Shown here piece after piece: positions 1 through 8,551 of a stretch of DNA of 38,640 nt. A program made the position numbers and the translations under genes. The stretch comes from JAAYCU01 sp964401335 (GTDB taxonomy: Bacteria; Planctomycetota; Phycisphaerae; UBA1845; PWPN01). Each line of letters opens with the position of its first letter. The stretch's first letter is position 1. The notes under the pieces were generated by a model, which saw only the letters and a program-made list of their open reading frames with translations, did not search any database and was not told the origin of the DNA. Where the stretch lies: positions 1-38,640 of the forward strand of contig CAYNYK010000044.1 in the NCBI GenBank assembly GCA_964401335.1, written 5' to 3'.

Positions 1-60
1 CGGCCCGCAAAGCCTATCGGCTTGAGAAAAACCACAGTATTTATGCTACAGTCTCCTTAA
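1..60 (+). CDS. Possible C-terminal tail of an upstream gene (partial)
   Basis: A frame open from the left edge ends at tandem stops (TAA TAA, 58-63), giving about 19 residues. A restriction endonuclease starts 17 bases later, and its partner methyltransferase is usually adjacent, so this could be the methyltransferase tail. The residues are too few to recognise. The frame of the endonuclease itself is also open to the window edge, so this short tail may not be real. Confidence 0.2.
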   Translation, partial: RPAKPIGLRKTTVFMLQSP

Positions 61-77
61 TAACGAATGAAACGCCG

Positions 78-689
78 ATGAAGATTGCTGAAACCTATAG
101 TCATTTAAATGGGCTTGAATTTCTTCTTGTTCACAAGCCAAGCCTCTGGCAAGAGATTCAAACCGTGATCACCAGGGTCAATGCCAACAAATGCAAAACG
201 AAAGTCTCCAAAGAAAAAACGATGAAGGGTCGGCTTCTATTCAGTCCGGTAGACATGAATGCGGCCTTTGATCGCCTGCTTCGGAAAGATTCCTGGAATG
301 AAAGCCGGGTAAGTTACTGGGTCACCAAAAGCGAGAAATTGATCCGTAAGACGTTTACCATGCCGGCGGAGGAGCAGAAGCGGGAGATAGAAGCTGCCGG
401 CGAAACTCCGATATTCAGCTACAACCAGACGGATTTTGTTAAGGATCGTGTCGCCGTTGAGGTTCAATTCGGTAAATACTCCTTCGTTGCTTACGATCTT
501 TTCGTCAAGCATCTCGCCTTCTATATAGGCGATCGTATTGACGTGGGGGTCGAGATTCTGCCGATGAAATCGCTTCAAAGCCAGATGAGTTCAGGGGTCG
601 CTTATTATGAGGGCGAATTCTACAATGTGGTTCGTCAAGGGCGAGGCGTGCCGGCGGTTCCACTCGTACTCATTGGGATAGAACCATGA
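78..689 (+). CDS. BstYI/BglII-family type II restriction endonuclease
   Basis: The 203-residue protein would cut unmodified double-stranded DNA. It matches my recollection of BstYI (recognition R^GATCY) along its whole length and in length, including the N-terminal YSHLNGLE, the central SYNQTDFVKDRVA and the C-terminal QGRGVP segments. The catalytic set of the BglII/BstYI group is visible as D119, E128 and Q130, with the ExQ triad EVQ at 128-130. The D-to-E spacing of nine equals that of BglII. The reading frame continues open to the left edge, but homologues start at this Met. Its base composition is more AT-rich than its neighbours, as is common for transferred restriction-modification genes. 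No methyltransferase is inside the window; it could lie just to the left. BstYI-like specificity is inference from similarity. Confidence 0.9.
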   Translation: MKIAETYSHLNGLEFLLVHKPSLWQEIQTVITRVNANKCKTKVSKEKTMKGRLLFSPVDMNAAFDRLLRKDSWNESRVSYWVTKSEKLIRKTFTMPAEEQKREIEAAGETPIFSYNQTDFVKDRVAVEVQFGKYSFVAYDLFVKHLAFYIGDRIDVGVEILPMKSLQSQMSSGVAYYEGEFYNVVRQGRGVPAVPLVLIGIEP

Positions 690-693
690 AAGG

Positions 694-748
694 AAGACAA
701 TTACGGGAACGTAAGTAGTCTTGCACCCATCTTGCCGGTTAGGGTGCA
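694..748 (+). other. Hairpins after the endonuclease gene
   Basis: Two mutually exclusive inverted repeats lie just past the stop codon. AAGAC/GTCTT (694-698, 718-722) encloses TTAC/GTAA, and TGCACCC/GGGTGCA (722-728, 742-748) forms a 7-bp stem. Neither is followed by a T-run, so they are weak terminator candidates. The rest of 749-916 holds nothing I recognise apart from the next gene's ribosome binding site. Confidence 0.25.
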
Positions 749-916
749 GGATGAATCGAACAGCGAAATACGACACGTAACGCGACATTCCCCACCCTTC
801 TCTCCATGTCTCCCCATCCCCGCGTCAGGTCCTCTCCCTTTCTGCCGCCCCAGCCCGGTGGACGAGGACACTTAAATCGCGTAAAAATAGGTTTTTGTTG
901 GCGTGAGAGGCAGGAC

Positions 917-2524
917 ATGCGAATCGTCGTTCGACAGGGCATCAACAAAATCGCGGATATTTCCTTCGAGGATGAGGATATCTATCTCGGCTCGCTGCCG
1001 ACTTGCGATATCCACCTGCCCAGCCCGCAGATCAGCCAGCGTCAGCTCCGTATTTTCCAGGCCGAAAACAAGCAATGGTGCGCCGAAAACCTCGACCCCG
1101 ACGTATCGATCCTCCTGAACAACGAGCCGATGCGGCCAACCACCATCCTGAAAAACAAGGACGAGTTCAACATACAAACCTACTTGGTCACGGTTTTTAC
1201 CGCGGAAGAGGAGGAGGTGCTCGAGGAGCCCAGGCTCGGGCCGGAAGAGCTGGCCAAGATCAAGAAATACCCACTGCCGCCCGGCTCGGCGGTCAAGCGG
1301 CATTTCGACCTGACTCAGCTCAAGACGGCCCAACTGGACACTCTGGCCCGGGCCGGGGCCCGCATCGCGGCCAGCAAGGACCTGCATGAACTGGTTGATA
1401 TCACCCTCGATGTGTTGATGGAGACATATTCCGCCCGCTGTGCCTGGATCGGCATCCGGCGGAAACCGCAGGGCGAGCTGGACGTGGTCGGCGGCCGCCT
1501 GTCTTCCGGCCAGGTCTTCGAGAGCAATCCACTGGTCAGCTATCTGGAGTATCGCTGCATTGAGCGATTCCAACATATCTGCATCCGCAAGGTGCGCGAT
1601 CAAGGTGATATCGGCAGCGCGCTGGCCGTCCCCCTCGCGGTCGGGACCACCGCTTACGGCATGCTCTATGTGGACCGCCGGGAGAAAGTTCGGCGCTTTC
1701 AGTACCCCGATCTGGAATTGCTCAGCGCCTTGGGCGCGCAGGTGGCCGCCAAGATCGAATTCCTGCTAACTTCCGCCGCCCGGCGAACCGAGGCCATGTC
1801 CACCGCCGAACAGGAACTGGTCCGAGTGATCCAGAACCAGTTGGACCCGCTCAATCTGCCTGTTTGGCCGAATTTGCAGGTGGCCGCCTACATGCGCAGC
1901 GGCCAGCAGAACTGCGGCGATGTTTACGACACCATGAAACACCCGGACACCGGGCTGGCCGCCTTTCTCATTGCCCACGTCCACGCTGACGGCGGCTCGC
2001 TCTCTTTTTCCATGGCCCGGCTGCAGGCCACCTTCCGCACGGCCATACTCCACAACGACCCGCCGCAGGCCTTCGCCCGGCTGCTCAATTGGCTGATGAA
2101 GGAAGGCCACGACCCGTCCACCATCGATATGATCTGCGTGGTCCTGGACCCAACCACGGGGCAGATGAAATACGCTCGCGGCGGAAAAATCGGTGGATTT
2201 TTCATTACCGCCCAGGGCGCCCCGCGGCCGATGAAACACGCCAGCGAACAGCGTGTGGGCATGGTCGCCAACTTTGAGTACAACGCCCATGTAGATCAGT
2301 TGGCCCCCGGTGAGTGTCTTGTCCTCTATTCGCGGGGCGTGACCAGCGTGGCCGACCACGAGGGCCGGCGCTTTGGCGAGGCCCGCTTCATCCAACTCAT
2401 GTGTGACGGTTTCGGCCAGGCACCGACAGCCACCATTCAGGACCTCACCGACGAACTGGCCCCGTTCATCGAGCGGGGTAGCCACCCGGACGATATCACC
2501 GTCCTGCTCCTGCAACGCAACTGA
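917..2524 (+). CDS. FHA-GAF-SpoIIE/PP2C-like signalling protein, phosphatase centre degenerate
   Basis: Residues 1-95 look like an FHA phosphopeptide-binding domain: G25, then PQIS with S40 in the usual ligand-contact position, although the conserved GR is GS. Residues 140-285 are a GAF sensor domain. Residues 295-535 have the SpoIIE/RsbU PP2C fold. The start is set at 917 because FHA homology begins there and an AGAGG box (906-910) sits six bases upstream; an upstream in-frame ATG at 806 adds only low-complexity sequence. In the phosphatase domain the GDxYD motif (334-338) and the terminal DDIT (525-528) are present. The usual YSDGVTE is YSRGVTS (471-477, Arg at 473) and the central glycine/histidine loop (354-360) is not canonical. 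It may therefore be a weak or dead phosphatase acting as a binding module. The protein is cytosolic, with no membrane segment seen. Confidence 0.85.
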   Translation: MRIVVRQGINKIADISFEDEDIYLGSLPTCDIHLPSPQISQRQLRIFQAENKQWCAENLDPDVSILLNNEPMRPTTILKNKDEFNIQTYLVTVFTAEEEEVLEEPRLGPEELAKIKKYPLPPGSAVKRHFDLTQLKTAQLDTLARAGARIAASKDLHELVDITLDVLMETYSARCAWIGIRRKPQGELDVVGGRLSSGQVFESNPLVSYLEYRCIERFQHICIRKVRDQGDIGSALAVPLAVGTTAYGMLYVDRREKVRRFQYPDLELLSALGAQVAAKIEFLLTSAARRTEAMSTAEQELVRVIQNQLDPLNLPVWPNLQVAAYMRSGQQNCGDVYDTMKHPDTGLAAFLIAHVHADGGSLSFSMARLQATFRTAILHNDPPQAFARLLNWLMKEGHDPSTIDMICVVLDPTTGQMKYARGGKIGGFFITAQGAPRPMKHASEQRVGMVANFEYNAHVDQLAPGECLVLYSRGVTSVADHEGRRFGEARFIQLMCDGFGQAPTATIQDLTDELAPFIERGSHPDDITVLLLQRN

Positions 2525-2676
2525 AGCGGGTGCTGGTGACAAAATAGGGACTGGCTCGCGGCCGACTAAACGCTCAAAGGGCGAATCACCCGTCCAAAAC
2601 GTGAAATCGCCGCGGAGAGATAACACTTGCCTCGCGTGCCTGTCCCGATTTCATTTTACCGGCGAATGGGACGATC

Positions 2677-3147
2677 ATGGAAAGCTTGCTGGCGGTTGAT
2701 CTTGGATTGAAGACCGGGCTGGTGCTTTACGGCCGTGACGGGCGGCTGCGCTGGTATCGCTCACGCAACTTCGGATCGGCCGAGCGACTGCGGCGGGCGG
2801 TGCACGGTTTGCTGGCGGAGTTGCCGGAACTGAGCCGGCTGGTTTTGGAGGGCGGCGGTCCGCTTGCGGATATCTGGGAGCGGGAAGCCCTCCGGCGCGG
2901 AACCTCGGTCATGCGCATCAGCGCCGAGGATTGGCGTCGGGTTCTTCTGTACCCACGTCAGCAACGCAACGGCCCGCAGGCCAAGCGCTACGCCGGCCGC
3001 CTGGCCCGTCGGGTGATCGAATGGTCGGACGCTCCCCGCCCGACATCGCTTCGTCATGATGCAGCCGAGGCCATCCTCATCGGCCTCTGGGGCGTCCTCG
3101 CCGTCGGCTGGCTCAAGGAGCTTCCGGAAGAAATCAAAGGGGCGTAG
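2677..3147 (+). CDS. RuvC-like RNase H-fold protein of unknown role
   Basis: This 156-residue protein has the layout of the RuvC/RNase H superfamily. Strand 1 carries D8 in LLAVDLGLKTG, a central strand carries E58 in LVLEGGG, and a C-terminal helix carries D128 and E131 in RHDAAEAILIG, matching the late acidic pair of RuvC-type resolvases. The four acidic residues could bind two metal ions. It lacks the rest of a canonical RuvC, and no ruvA or ruvB is nearby. It starts 152 bases after the FHA protein and ends six bases before the next gene, so the two downstream genes are probably co-transcribed. The substrate is unknown; a structure-specific nuclease is inference from the fold. Confidence 0.7.
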   Translation: MESLLAVDLGLKTGLVLYGRDGRLRWYRSRNFGSAERLRRAVHGLLAELPELSRLVLEGGGPLADIWEREALRRGTSVMRISAEDWRRVLLYPRQQRNGPQAKRYAGRLARRVIEWSDAPRPTSLRHDAAEAILIGLWGVLAVGWLKELPEEIKGA

Positions 3148-3153
3148 GATCGT

Positions 3154-3561
3154 ATGGCCCCCCAGGGAGACTATCGGAACATGCTCAAAGGTATCGGACT
3201 ATTGATTGTCTGGTTTGTCATGATCGTGACCGTCGGCAGCCTTGTTGCCCCCGGTCTGTCACGGACAAGCTATCCACAACCCTTGGACATTCTTGTGCTC
3301 GCCTGCGTGCCTCTCGGAGCATACCACGCGGCCCGATATCGCATTCCTGAAATACTATTTCTGCTCTACGGAATGGCCTGCTCCTCCGTATTTGTGCACA
3401 ATTTCATTTATGGCACAGGTCCATACCGTCGTGGCGCGGCGGGTACAACAAGGATGACGGATTGGATTTGCACTATCATAACTTGCTTGGTAGTGGTCGG
3501 ACTTGGCCTGGTATGTCGATTTGTGGCCCAGTGGCGATGGGACCGGACAAACCAGAAATAA
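3154..3561 (+). CDS. Small membrane protein, four predicted TM segments
   Basis: The 135-residue protein has hydrophobic stretches at about 12-30, 43-59, 66-84 and 103-123, and a basic C-terminus, which suggests a four-helix inner-membrane protein. It starts six bases after the RuvC-like gene, with AGGA just upstream of the ATG. Met10 (at 3181) is an alternative start. I do not recognise the family and no catalytic motif is apparent. It ends 94 bases before the convergent SGNH gene; that gap contains no clear terminator. Confidence 0.6.
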   Translation: MAPQGDYRNMLKGIGLLIVWFVMIVTVGSLVAPGLSRTSYPQPLDILVLACVPLGAYHAARYRIPEILFLLYGMACSSVFVHNFIYGTGPYRRGAAGTTRMTDWICTIITCLVVVGLGLVCRFVAQWRWDRTNQK

Positions 3562-3655
3562 TCATCGAACAAATCAGCATGCGGAATATGCGGATCTGCT
3601 CAGCACAATTTCAGCCGACTATTCTTAATTGCCGTCGTGCGTGACCGGGTATTCT

Positions 3656-5020
3656 TTACTTCCGCAAGTAGCCTTCAAAGTCCATCGTCTGGCCTTTCCT
3701 CGCGTAGGTGAAGGGTTTGGGTTCGAGCCAATCGACGATTTCCTTCTTGATGGCGAAGGCGAAGAAGTGGTTGCCGGCCGGGCTGTAATGGCCGATGTAG
3801 TAGCGTTTGACGTAGGCCTCGGGGGTAAGCTTGAAGCTCTGAAAATCCTCCACGTGTTTGGCCATGGCATCGACGAAAGGCACGTTGTCGGCCTTCAGGA
3901 AATCCACCAAAGGCTGATCCGGTCGGGGCAAGCCTTTGCATGCTTCGACGATGCGGCCCGAGGCGTAGCTGAGCAGGATCATCAGTTGCTTCTTGTTTTG
4001 CGCGGCGAAGGCCCGGGCTTTCTTGACGATCTCAATGCTCGATTGCAGGGCACAATGGTGGTAGAGGGTCTTGATGGACTCAGGCCGGGCGGTAGGCGAA
4101 TTGAAATCGAGCGACAGCTTCATGGCCTCGGCCAGGGCCTGCATCGGCTTGATATCCACCTCGACGCCGAAGGTGGTGGCCGCATACATGTGCAACACGA
4201 TATCGTCCTTGAAATGCTCGTAGACGAACTCCGCGTCGCATAGCTTGTAAAGCGATTCGGGCGTGGAAAAGGCGTTGGGCATCTCGATCATGCGGCCGGT
4301 GTGCGGATCGAAACGCACGTGGACCCACGGATTGTTGTGGAACATGTTTTGCCGGTCGGGATGGCGAAACCAGTCAAAGATCCGCAAATGGCGCCAGGCA
4401 TCGAGGCTGCGGTAATGGTCGTCAATGCCATAGACGTTGAGAATAACGTACGGAACGCCGATCTCGGATGACTCATGCCGAAGCATGCGCCGGTAGGCCT
4501 GATAGACGCCGTAACCGCCTACGCCGAAGTTGCGGATCGGCTCGCCGAGATGAGCGGCCAGGTATTCCTCCCAGGTCTCGCCGTCGTTGACCTGATGGCA
4601 CATGGTGAAACTGTTGCCGTAGGCATTGATCCGACAGGGGCGATCGGCATAGTTGATCATGCGGCGCTGGCCGTCCTTTTCGTAACTGCCGATGGTGAAC
4701 GAGTTATCGAGGCCGTCCTGAACCACGCAGTTTTTTAATGTGTAACCGAGCTCCGGATCGAATTGTGCCCAGTTATTCGGAGCCTTGGCGTCGAGATAAC
4801 GATCGACTTCCTCGCGAAGGTAGGTGGCTTCCTTGAGCAGATCGCGAAGAGAGGAGAATTGTTTCCGGGGCGGACGGTTCGAACGGCCCTGGCCGGCGGC
4901 CTGTCCGAAAACACCGCTTGCCCGCATCATTGAAGCGGCTGCGCCCAAACCGAGGGTTGCCTGACGAAGGAAAGCCCGGCGATTCGGTCGTATCGGTTGA
5001 TCAATTCGGTGGACAAGCAT
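3656..5020 (-). CDS. Tat-exported SGNH/GDSL-type hydrolase-like protein
   Basis: This is the last gene of the five-gene sugar operon. Its N-terminus has a twin-arginine signal (RR at 14-15 in NRRAFLRQ, then a hydrophobic stretch rich in Ala and Gly), so it is probably exported folded. The mature part shows SGNH blocks. Block I is YGNSF (134-138), with Ser137 in the nucleophile position and GNS instead of GDS. Block II is the Gly-rich NFGVGGYG (164-171), block III is LNVYGIDD (194-201), and a late GHYSPAGNHF carries the block V His. SGNH enzymes remove acyl groups such as acetyl from glycans. Spacing from the upstream gene is 44 bases, with AAGGAG six bases before the ATG. The likely role is deacylating an extracellular glycan; the exact substrate is unknown. 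Confidence 0.75.
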   Translation of the reverse strand: MLVHRIDQPIRPNRRAFLRQATLGLGAAASMMRASGVFGQAAGQGRSNRPPRKQFSSLRDLLKEATYLREEVDRYLDAKAPNNWAQFDPELGYTLKNCVVQDGLDNSFTIGSYEKDGQRRMINYADRPCRINAYGNSFTMCHQVNDGETWEEYLAAHLGEPIRNFGVGGYGVYQAYRRMLRHESSEIGVPYVILNVYGIDDHYRSLDAWRHLRIFDWFRHPDRQNMFHNNPWVHVRFDPHTGRMIEMPNAFSTPESLYKLCDAEFVYEHFKDDIVLHMYAATTFGVEVDIKPMQALAEAMKLSLDFNSPTARPESIKTLYHHCALQSSIEIVKKARAFAAQNKKQLMILLSYASGRIVEACKGLPRPDQPLVDFLKADNVPFVDAMAKHVEDFQSFKLTPEAYVKRYYIGHYSPAGNHFFAFAIKKEIVDWLEPKPFTYARKGQTMDFEGYLRK

Positions 5021-5064
5021 GGTCTTCTCCTTTGTCGGTTAAACTCCGTGGTGAATAAGCAGGC

Positions 5065-6705
5065 TTATGGCGCGGACTTTGATTCCGCCGTGGGGTTTGG
5101 TTTCGGTTCGGCCATCTTGCGATAGAAATCCAAAGCCTGTTGATATTCGGCCAGGGCCTCGGGAGACAACTTGCCTTTATTGCGCTCGATCTGGTCAACC
5201 ATGGAATCGATAAAGTACTGAATCTGACGCGGTTCGGGGCGAACCGGTCGTTCAGGATTATCGAGAAACACCGCCCCGGTTTGCGCAAGACGAAGATTGG
5301 TCGGCGTGGAGACTTCATAACAGCGAACGGAGAGATATCCGCTGTCCTGGACAGGAACGTAGGCGATGAATTCGTAATGGTGTCGCCCGTCGCCGCCGGT
5401 GGCTTGCAGCGTCACCCTGCGCCGCAAGATTTGGCCGTTGAACATGATTTCCACGCGATCGAGCGGGTTGACGCTCCAGAGGTTAATCTCCACTCGAAAG
5501 CGCTGGTTGGGCCCCGGTTTGATGGCAAGCCGGGATCCCGGCGGTTGATTGTTCACGTTCATCACCAGCAACGGTCCGCAGGTTACGAAGGATCGCCCTT
5601 TACGCAAACCCTCAACCCATTTCTCATAGCTGAAGGGGCCGTCAAGCTGGACGTAAACGCGACTTTGGCCCAAGGGGACCGGATGCACGCCGTTCGCGCT
5701 ACCGGCGCTGGGCGGCAGATTGAAACCGCAATTCTGCCATGCATAGTAGCTGTCCAGATTGTAATCCATCCAGTCGCGGCCGTTCTTGACCTCGCCGATC
5801 CAGGGCGGCGGCTTACGGTCCCAGAGATAGGTATGGACCGTCTGTTGCCGCCACATGCTGTTGTTCATGATCTGGCAGGTGTCCACCCCGGCGACGGGCA
5901 CGAGCATGGGAGACCAGGGCCAGATGGGTTTTTCGAGGTCGATAATCGCACCCTGCCGCCGCGCCTCCTCGATGGCCGGCTTCATCGGCGGTCCGATCGT
6001 GGTGAGCAATTGTTTATGCCCGAGGATTATCAAGGAACCCTGCGTAAGGCCCTCGTCGTTGATTTTGAAGATTTCATATTCGGAATTGAGCGTCCAAAAG
6101 CCGTGGGTTGGATCAATGGCTTCGTATCGACCGGGCACGATGCCCTTGGGATCCTGTTTCATATAAGGGGCCGTCTTATTTGTGAAACACCAGGCCGTCA
6201 CCGGAAAGGCCACGTTCACGTCGTCGGCCTGTTGGGCGATGGGCAGGTCGGCCAGAGGCGTATGCACGTGGCAATCGCCGGAATACCAACCCAGCGCGGC
6301 TAGATCGCACATGCGCTCCAGGAGAAATTGCTCCTCGCTGCTCTGGTTGTCCTGGATGGTGACTTTCTTTTCGAGCGGCACATATTCTTTGCCCCGTTCG
6401 ACGGTGATCGTGTACTCGCCGGCGGGGAGGTTGACCCGAAACTCGCCGGGCGCGATGCAACTATAGGTCTCCGTCGGGCCGATACGCTTGTCGGTTTTGT
6501 CATAATGGACCACGGGCCGGTCTTGCGTGGCGGGGATCAAATGGAATTTCCCATCCTTATCCGCGATATAAAGGCGTGCCGCCAACGGCTGATTCGTGCC
6601 TTGGTCGAGCACGCGGCCAACCAGCGTGCCCTCGGCATAAACCCAGCTCGAATTTCCCAAGGTCGTAAGCGCGAACCATCCAGCCAGAACAATTGTGCGT
6701 TTCAT
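5065..6705 (-). CDS. Secreted CehA/McbA-family PHP-type metallohydrolase
   Basis: The N-terminus is a Sec-type signal peptide (basic MKR, then a hydrophobic core, with cleavage likely near A24). Residues 26-130 look like a carboxypeptidase-regulatory-like beta-sandwich with the pattern GRVLDQGTNQPLAARLYI. The catalytic part begins at GDCHVH (143-148), the metal-binding HxH of PHP-type hydrolases as used in CehA/McbA proteins. A C-terminal beta-rich region follows, ending in a Pro/charged tail. CehA is a carbaryl esterase, but most members of this family in planctomycetes have no tested substrate, so I would not assign carbaryl hydrolysis. A GGGAGG box lies six bases before the ATG and the symporter stop is 22 bases upstream. 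The operon context suggests processing of a carbohydrate-derived ester or lactone outside the cytoplasm. Confidence 0.8.
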   Translation of the reverse strand: MKRTIVLAGWFALTTLGNSSWVYAEGTLVGRVLDQGTNQPLAARLYIADKDGKFHLIPATQDRPVVHYDKTDKRIGPTETYSCIAPGEFRVNLPAGEYTITVERGKEYVPLEKKVTIQDNQSSEEQFLLERMCDLAALGWYSGDCHVHTPLADLPIAQQADDVNVAFPVTAWCFTNKTAPYMKQDPKGIVPGRYEAIDPTHGFWTLNSEYEIFKINDEGLTQGSLIILGHKQLLTTIGPPMKPAIEEARRQGAIIDLEKPIWPWSPMLVPVAGVDTCQIMNNSMWRQQTVHTYLWDRKPPPWIGEVKNGRDWMDYNLDSYYAWQNCGFNLPPSAGSANGVHPVPLGQSRVYVQLDGPFSYEKWVEGLRKGRSFVTCGPLLVMNVNNQPPGSRLAIKPGPNQRFRVEINLWSVNPLDRVEIMFNGQILRRRVTLQATGGDGRHHYEFIAYVPVQDSGYLSVRCYEVSTPTNLRLAQTGAVFLDNPERPVRPEPRQIQYFIDSMVDQIERNKGKLSPEALAEYQQALDFYRKMAEPKPNPTAESKSAP

Positions 6706-6727
6706 GGAGAACCTCCCTTACCGGATA

Positions 6728-8542
6728 TCACAACCAGATACCGGAAAAGATCACGATCAAACCGGCAATCAACAGGACAAACAGGCCCCACCATAATACC
6801 ACATGTGTATACCAATGCCCACCCAAATCACTAAGAATATTGATTTTTCGCCAGTTAATCGTCAGATTGTCGGTAACCTGTTGCGGGCGGGGCGGGGCGG
6901 TGAAAGCGCTGACCGAGACACAGAGCGTTACGCTGAAAAACCAGGTCAGCGTGGCCTGACTCAGAAAAGGCATGATCCATTTCGGACAGTCGGGGGCGAG
7001 CCAGATATACAGCTTAAGAAGGATGGCGAACAGAAATCCGCCGAACACGGCGGCCGTGGCTCCCGGAGCATTGATGCGCCGAAACAGAATACCGAGCAGG
7101 AAAATCGCCCCAAAGGGCGGAGCGAAAAAGGCGAACAGGCTCTGGATATATTCAAAGAGCCCCATCTTCAGCAACGGGATAAAGCCGGCCAGCACGACGG
7201 ACACGAGCAGAATGACCGCCGTGGAAACGCGACCGACCGTCACCAAGTGCCGATCGGAGGCTTTGGGGTGCAACATGCGTTGATAGATGTCCATGGTAAA
7301 CACCGTGGAGGTGGAATTAAGCACGGCCTGCACGGTGGATTGGATGGCCCCGAACAAAGCGGCCAGAAACAGGCCGCGTAAGCCGATAGGGATCACCGTT
7401 TGCAGCATGTGTACGTAGCCTTTGTCGGCCTCCGTTTGGATCGTTTTCCAGGGCAGACGCATGATCTCCGGATGCTTGGCGAAGAGGATCAGGCCGGGGA
7501 TCACGGTGATGAATGGAAGGATCACTTTCATGTAACCGGCTAAAACGATGCCCATCCGGGCGTGATACATGCTTTTCGCGCCCAGCACGCGCTGGATCAT
7601 GAACTGATTGATTACGTTGTACCAGATGCTGATGGAGAAAATCATCAGAAACAGGTTCGGCCAGGGCACAAAAGTGTGGGTTACCGGTTGGATCACCGAA
7701 AGCCGGTTGTAATGGTCCTGACCGGCCATGTTCTGCGCGTTCTGGGCCATGACCTCGGCATACACGCCGGTCTCGGCCTGGTTGCGTTCGATCATGACCT
7801 TGAGGCCCTCGAGGGGGTTCCCGTCGGCCAGGCTGCCCAGGCCGTACAACGTAACCAGCAGACCTCCGACAATCATGATGACAACCGTGAATACATCCAT
7901 CCAGGCCGCCGATTTCAGCCCGCCATAAATCGTCCACAAACCGGAAGCGACGGCCACAATGATAATGGCGAACCAGAGATTGTAATGGGCAAGCACGTGG
8001 GGCACCTGGCTGGCTTCGTGGAAAAGAGAAGCCACCGGCCGCATGAAGTGATCGAGATTGTCGCCGAACAGTTTGTTCAGCGCCAAGCCGCCGCCGTAGA
8101 GCACGGCCGCCAGAAAAGCCAAAACGTTGGCGAGCACGGTGATTACGGCGAAAGCCTGGCGAAGCACGTTGTTGAACCGTCGTTCCATGAACTCCGGGGC
8201 GGTGAATACCTTGGAGGCCAGTAGAAAGGGAATGAAGATCCAGACCAGAATGGAAAACGTGGCGACGTTACCCCATTCCCAGAAGGCCACGCAGATGCCG
8301 TAGATAAAAGCGGCTCCGATCATCCCGATGAATTGTTCGGAACTGATGTTGGAGGCGATGAATGAGCAGCCGACCACATACCAGGGCAGGGAACGGCCGG
8401 CCAGAAAGTAATCGTCGGATTGTTTTTTCCTGCGCCCCGCCCAGAAGCCGATGACAGAGATCGTTACGAAATAGGCGATAAAAGCCAGATAATCCCAGCG
8501 GGCCAGCTCAAACGATTCCAGACCTTTCATCCCTTCCGGCAT
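6728..8542 (-). CDS. Sodium:solute symporter (SSS/SLC5 family), sugar-type
   Basis: The 604-residue polytopic protein has about 14 hydrophobic segments. Its N-terminus shows the SSS signature: a first helix, then GRRKKQSDDYFLAGRSLPW and a second helix rich in Ser and Asn (CSFIASNISSEQFIG). These features are typical of Na+-coupled sugar or polyol uptake transporters. The start is supported by GAGGAG five bases upstream. It begins nine bases after the kinase stop codon, so it is firmly part of the isomerase-kinase operon and probably imports the sugar that those enzymes process. Substrate specificity cannot be read from the sequence. Confidence 0.9.
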   Translation of the reverse strand: MPEGMKGLESFELARWDYLAFIAYFVTISVIGFWAGRRKKQSDDYFLAGRSLPWYVVGCSFIASNISSEQFIGMIGAAFIYGICVAFWEWGNVATFSILVWIFIPFLLASKVFTAPEFMERRFNNVLRQAFAVITVLANVLAFLAAVLYGGGLALNKLFGDNLDHFMRPVASLFHEASQVPHVLAHYNLWFAIIIVAVASGLWTIYGGLKSAAWMDVFTVVIMIVGGLLVTLYGLGSLADGNPLEGLKVMIERNQAETGVYAEVMAQNAQNMAGQDHYNRLSVIQPVTHTFVPWPNLFLMIFSISIWYNVINQFMIQRVLGAKSMYHARMGIVLAGYMKVILPFITVIPGLILFAKHPEIMRLPWKTIQTEADKGYVHMLQTVIPIGLRGLFLAALFGAIQSTVQAVLNSTSTVFTMDIYQRMLHPKASDRHLVTVGRVSTAVILLVSVVLAGFIPLLKMGLFEYIQSLFAFFAPPFGAIFLLGILFRRINAPGATAAVFGGFLFAILLKLYIWLAPDCPKWIMPFLSQATLTWFFSVTLCVSVSAFTAPPRPQQVTDNLTINWRKINILSDLGGHWYTHVVLWWGLFVLLIAGLIVIFSGIWL

Positions 8543-8551
8543 GGATACTCC

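Noticed and set aside
5140..6303. 387-codon plus-strand frame opposite the PHP-type gene
   Set aside because: It is a long antisense shadow in GC-rich DNA; the minus-strand product has a signal peptide, family motifs and a ribosome binding site.
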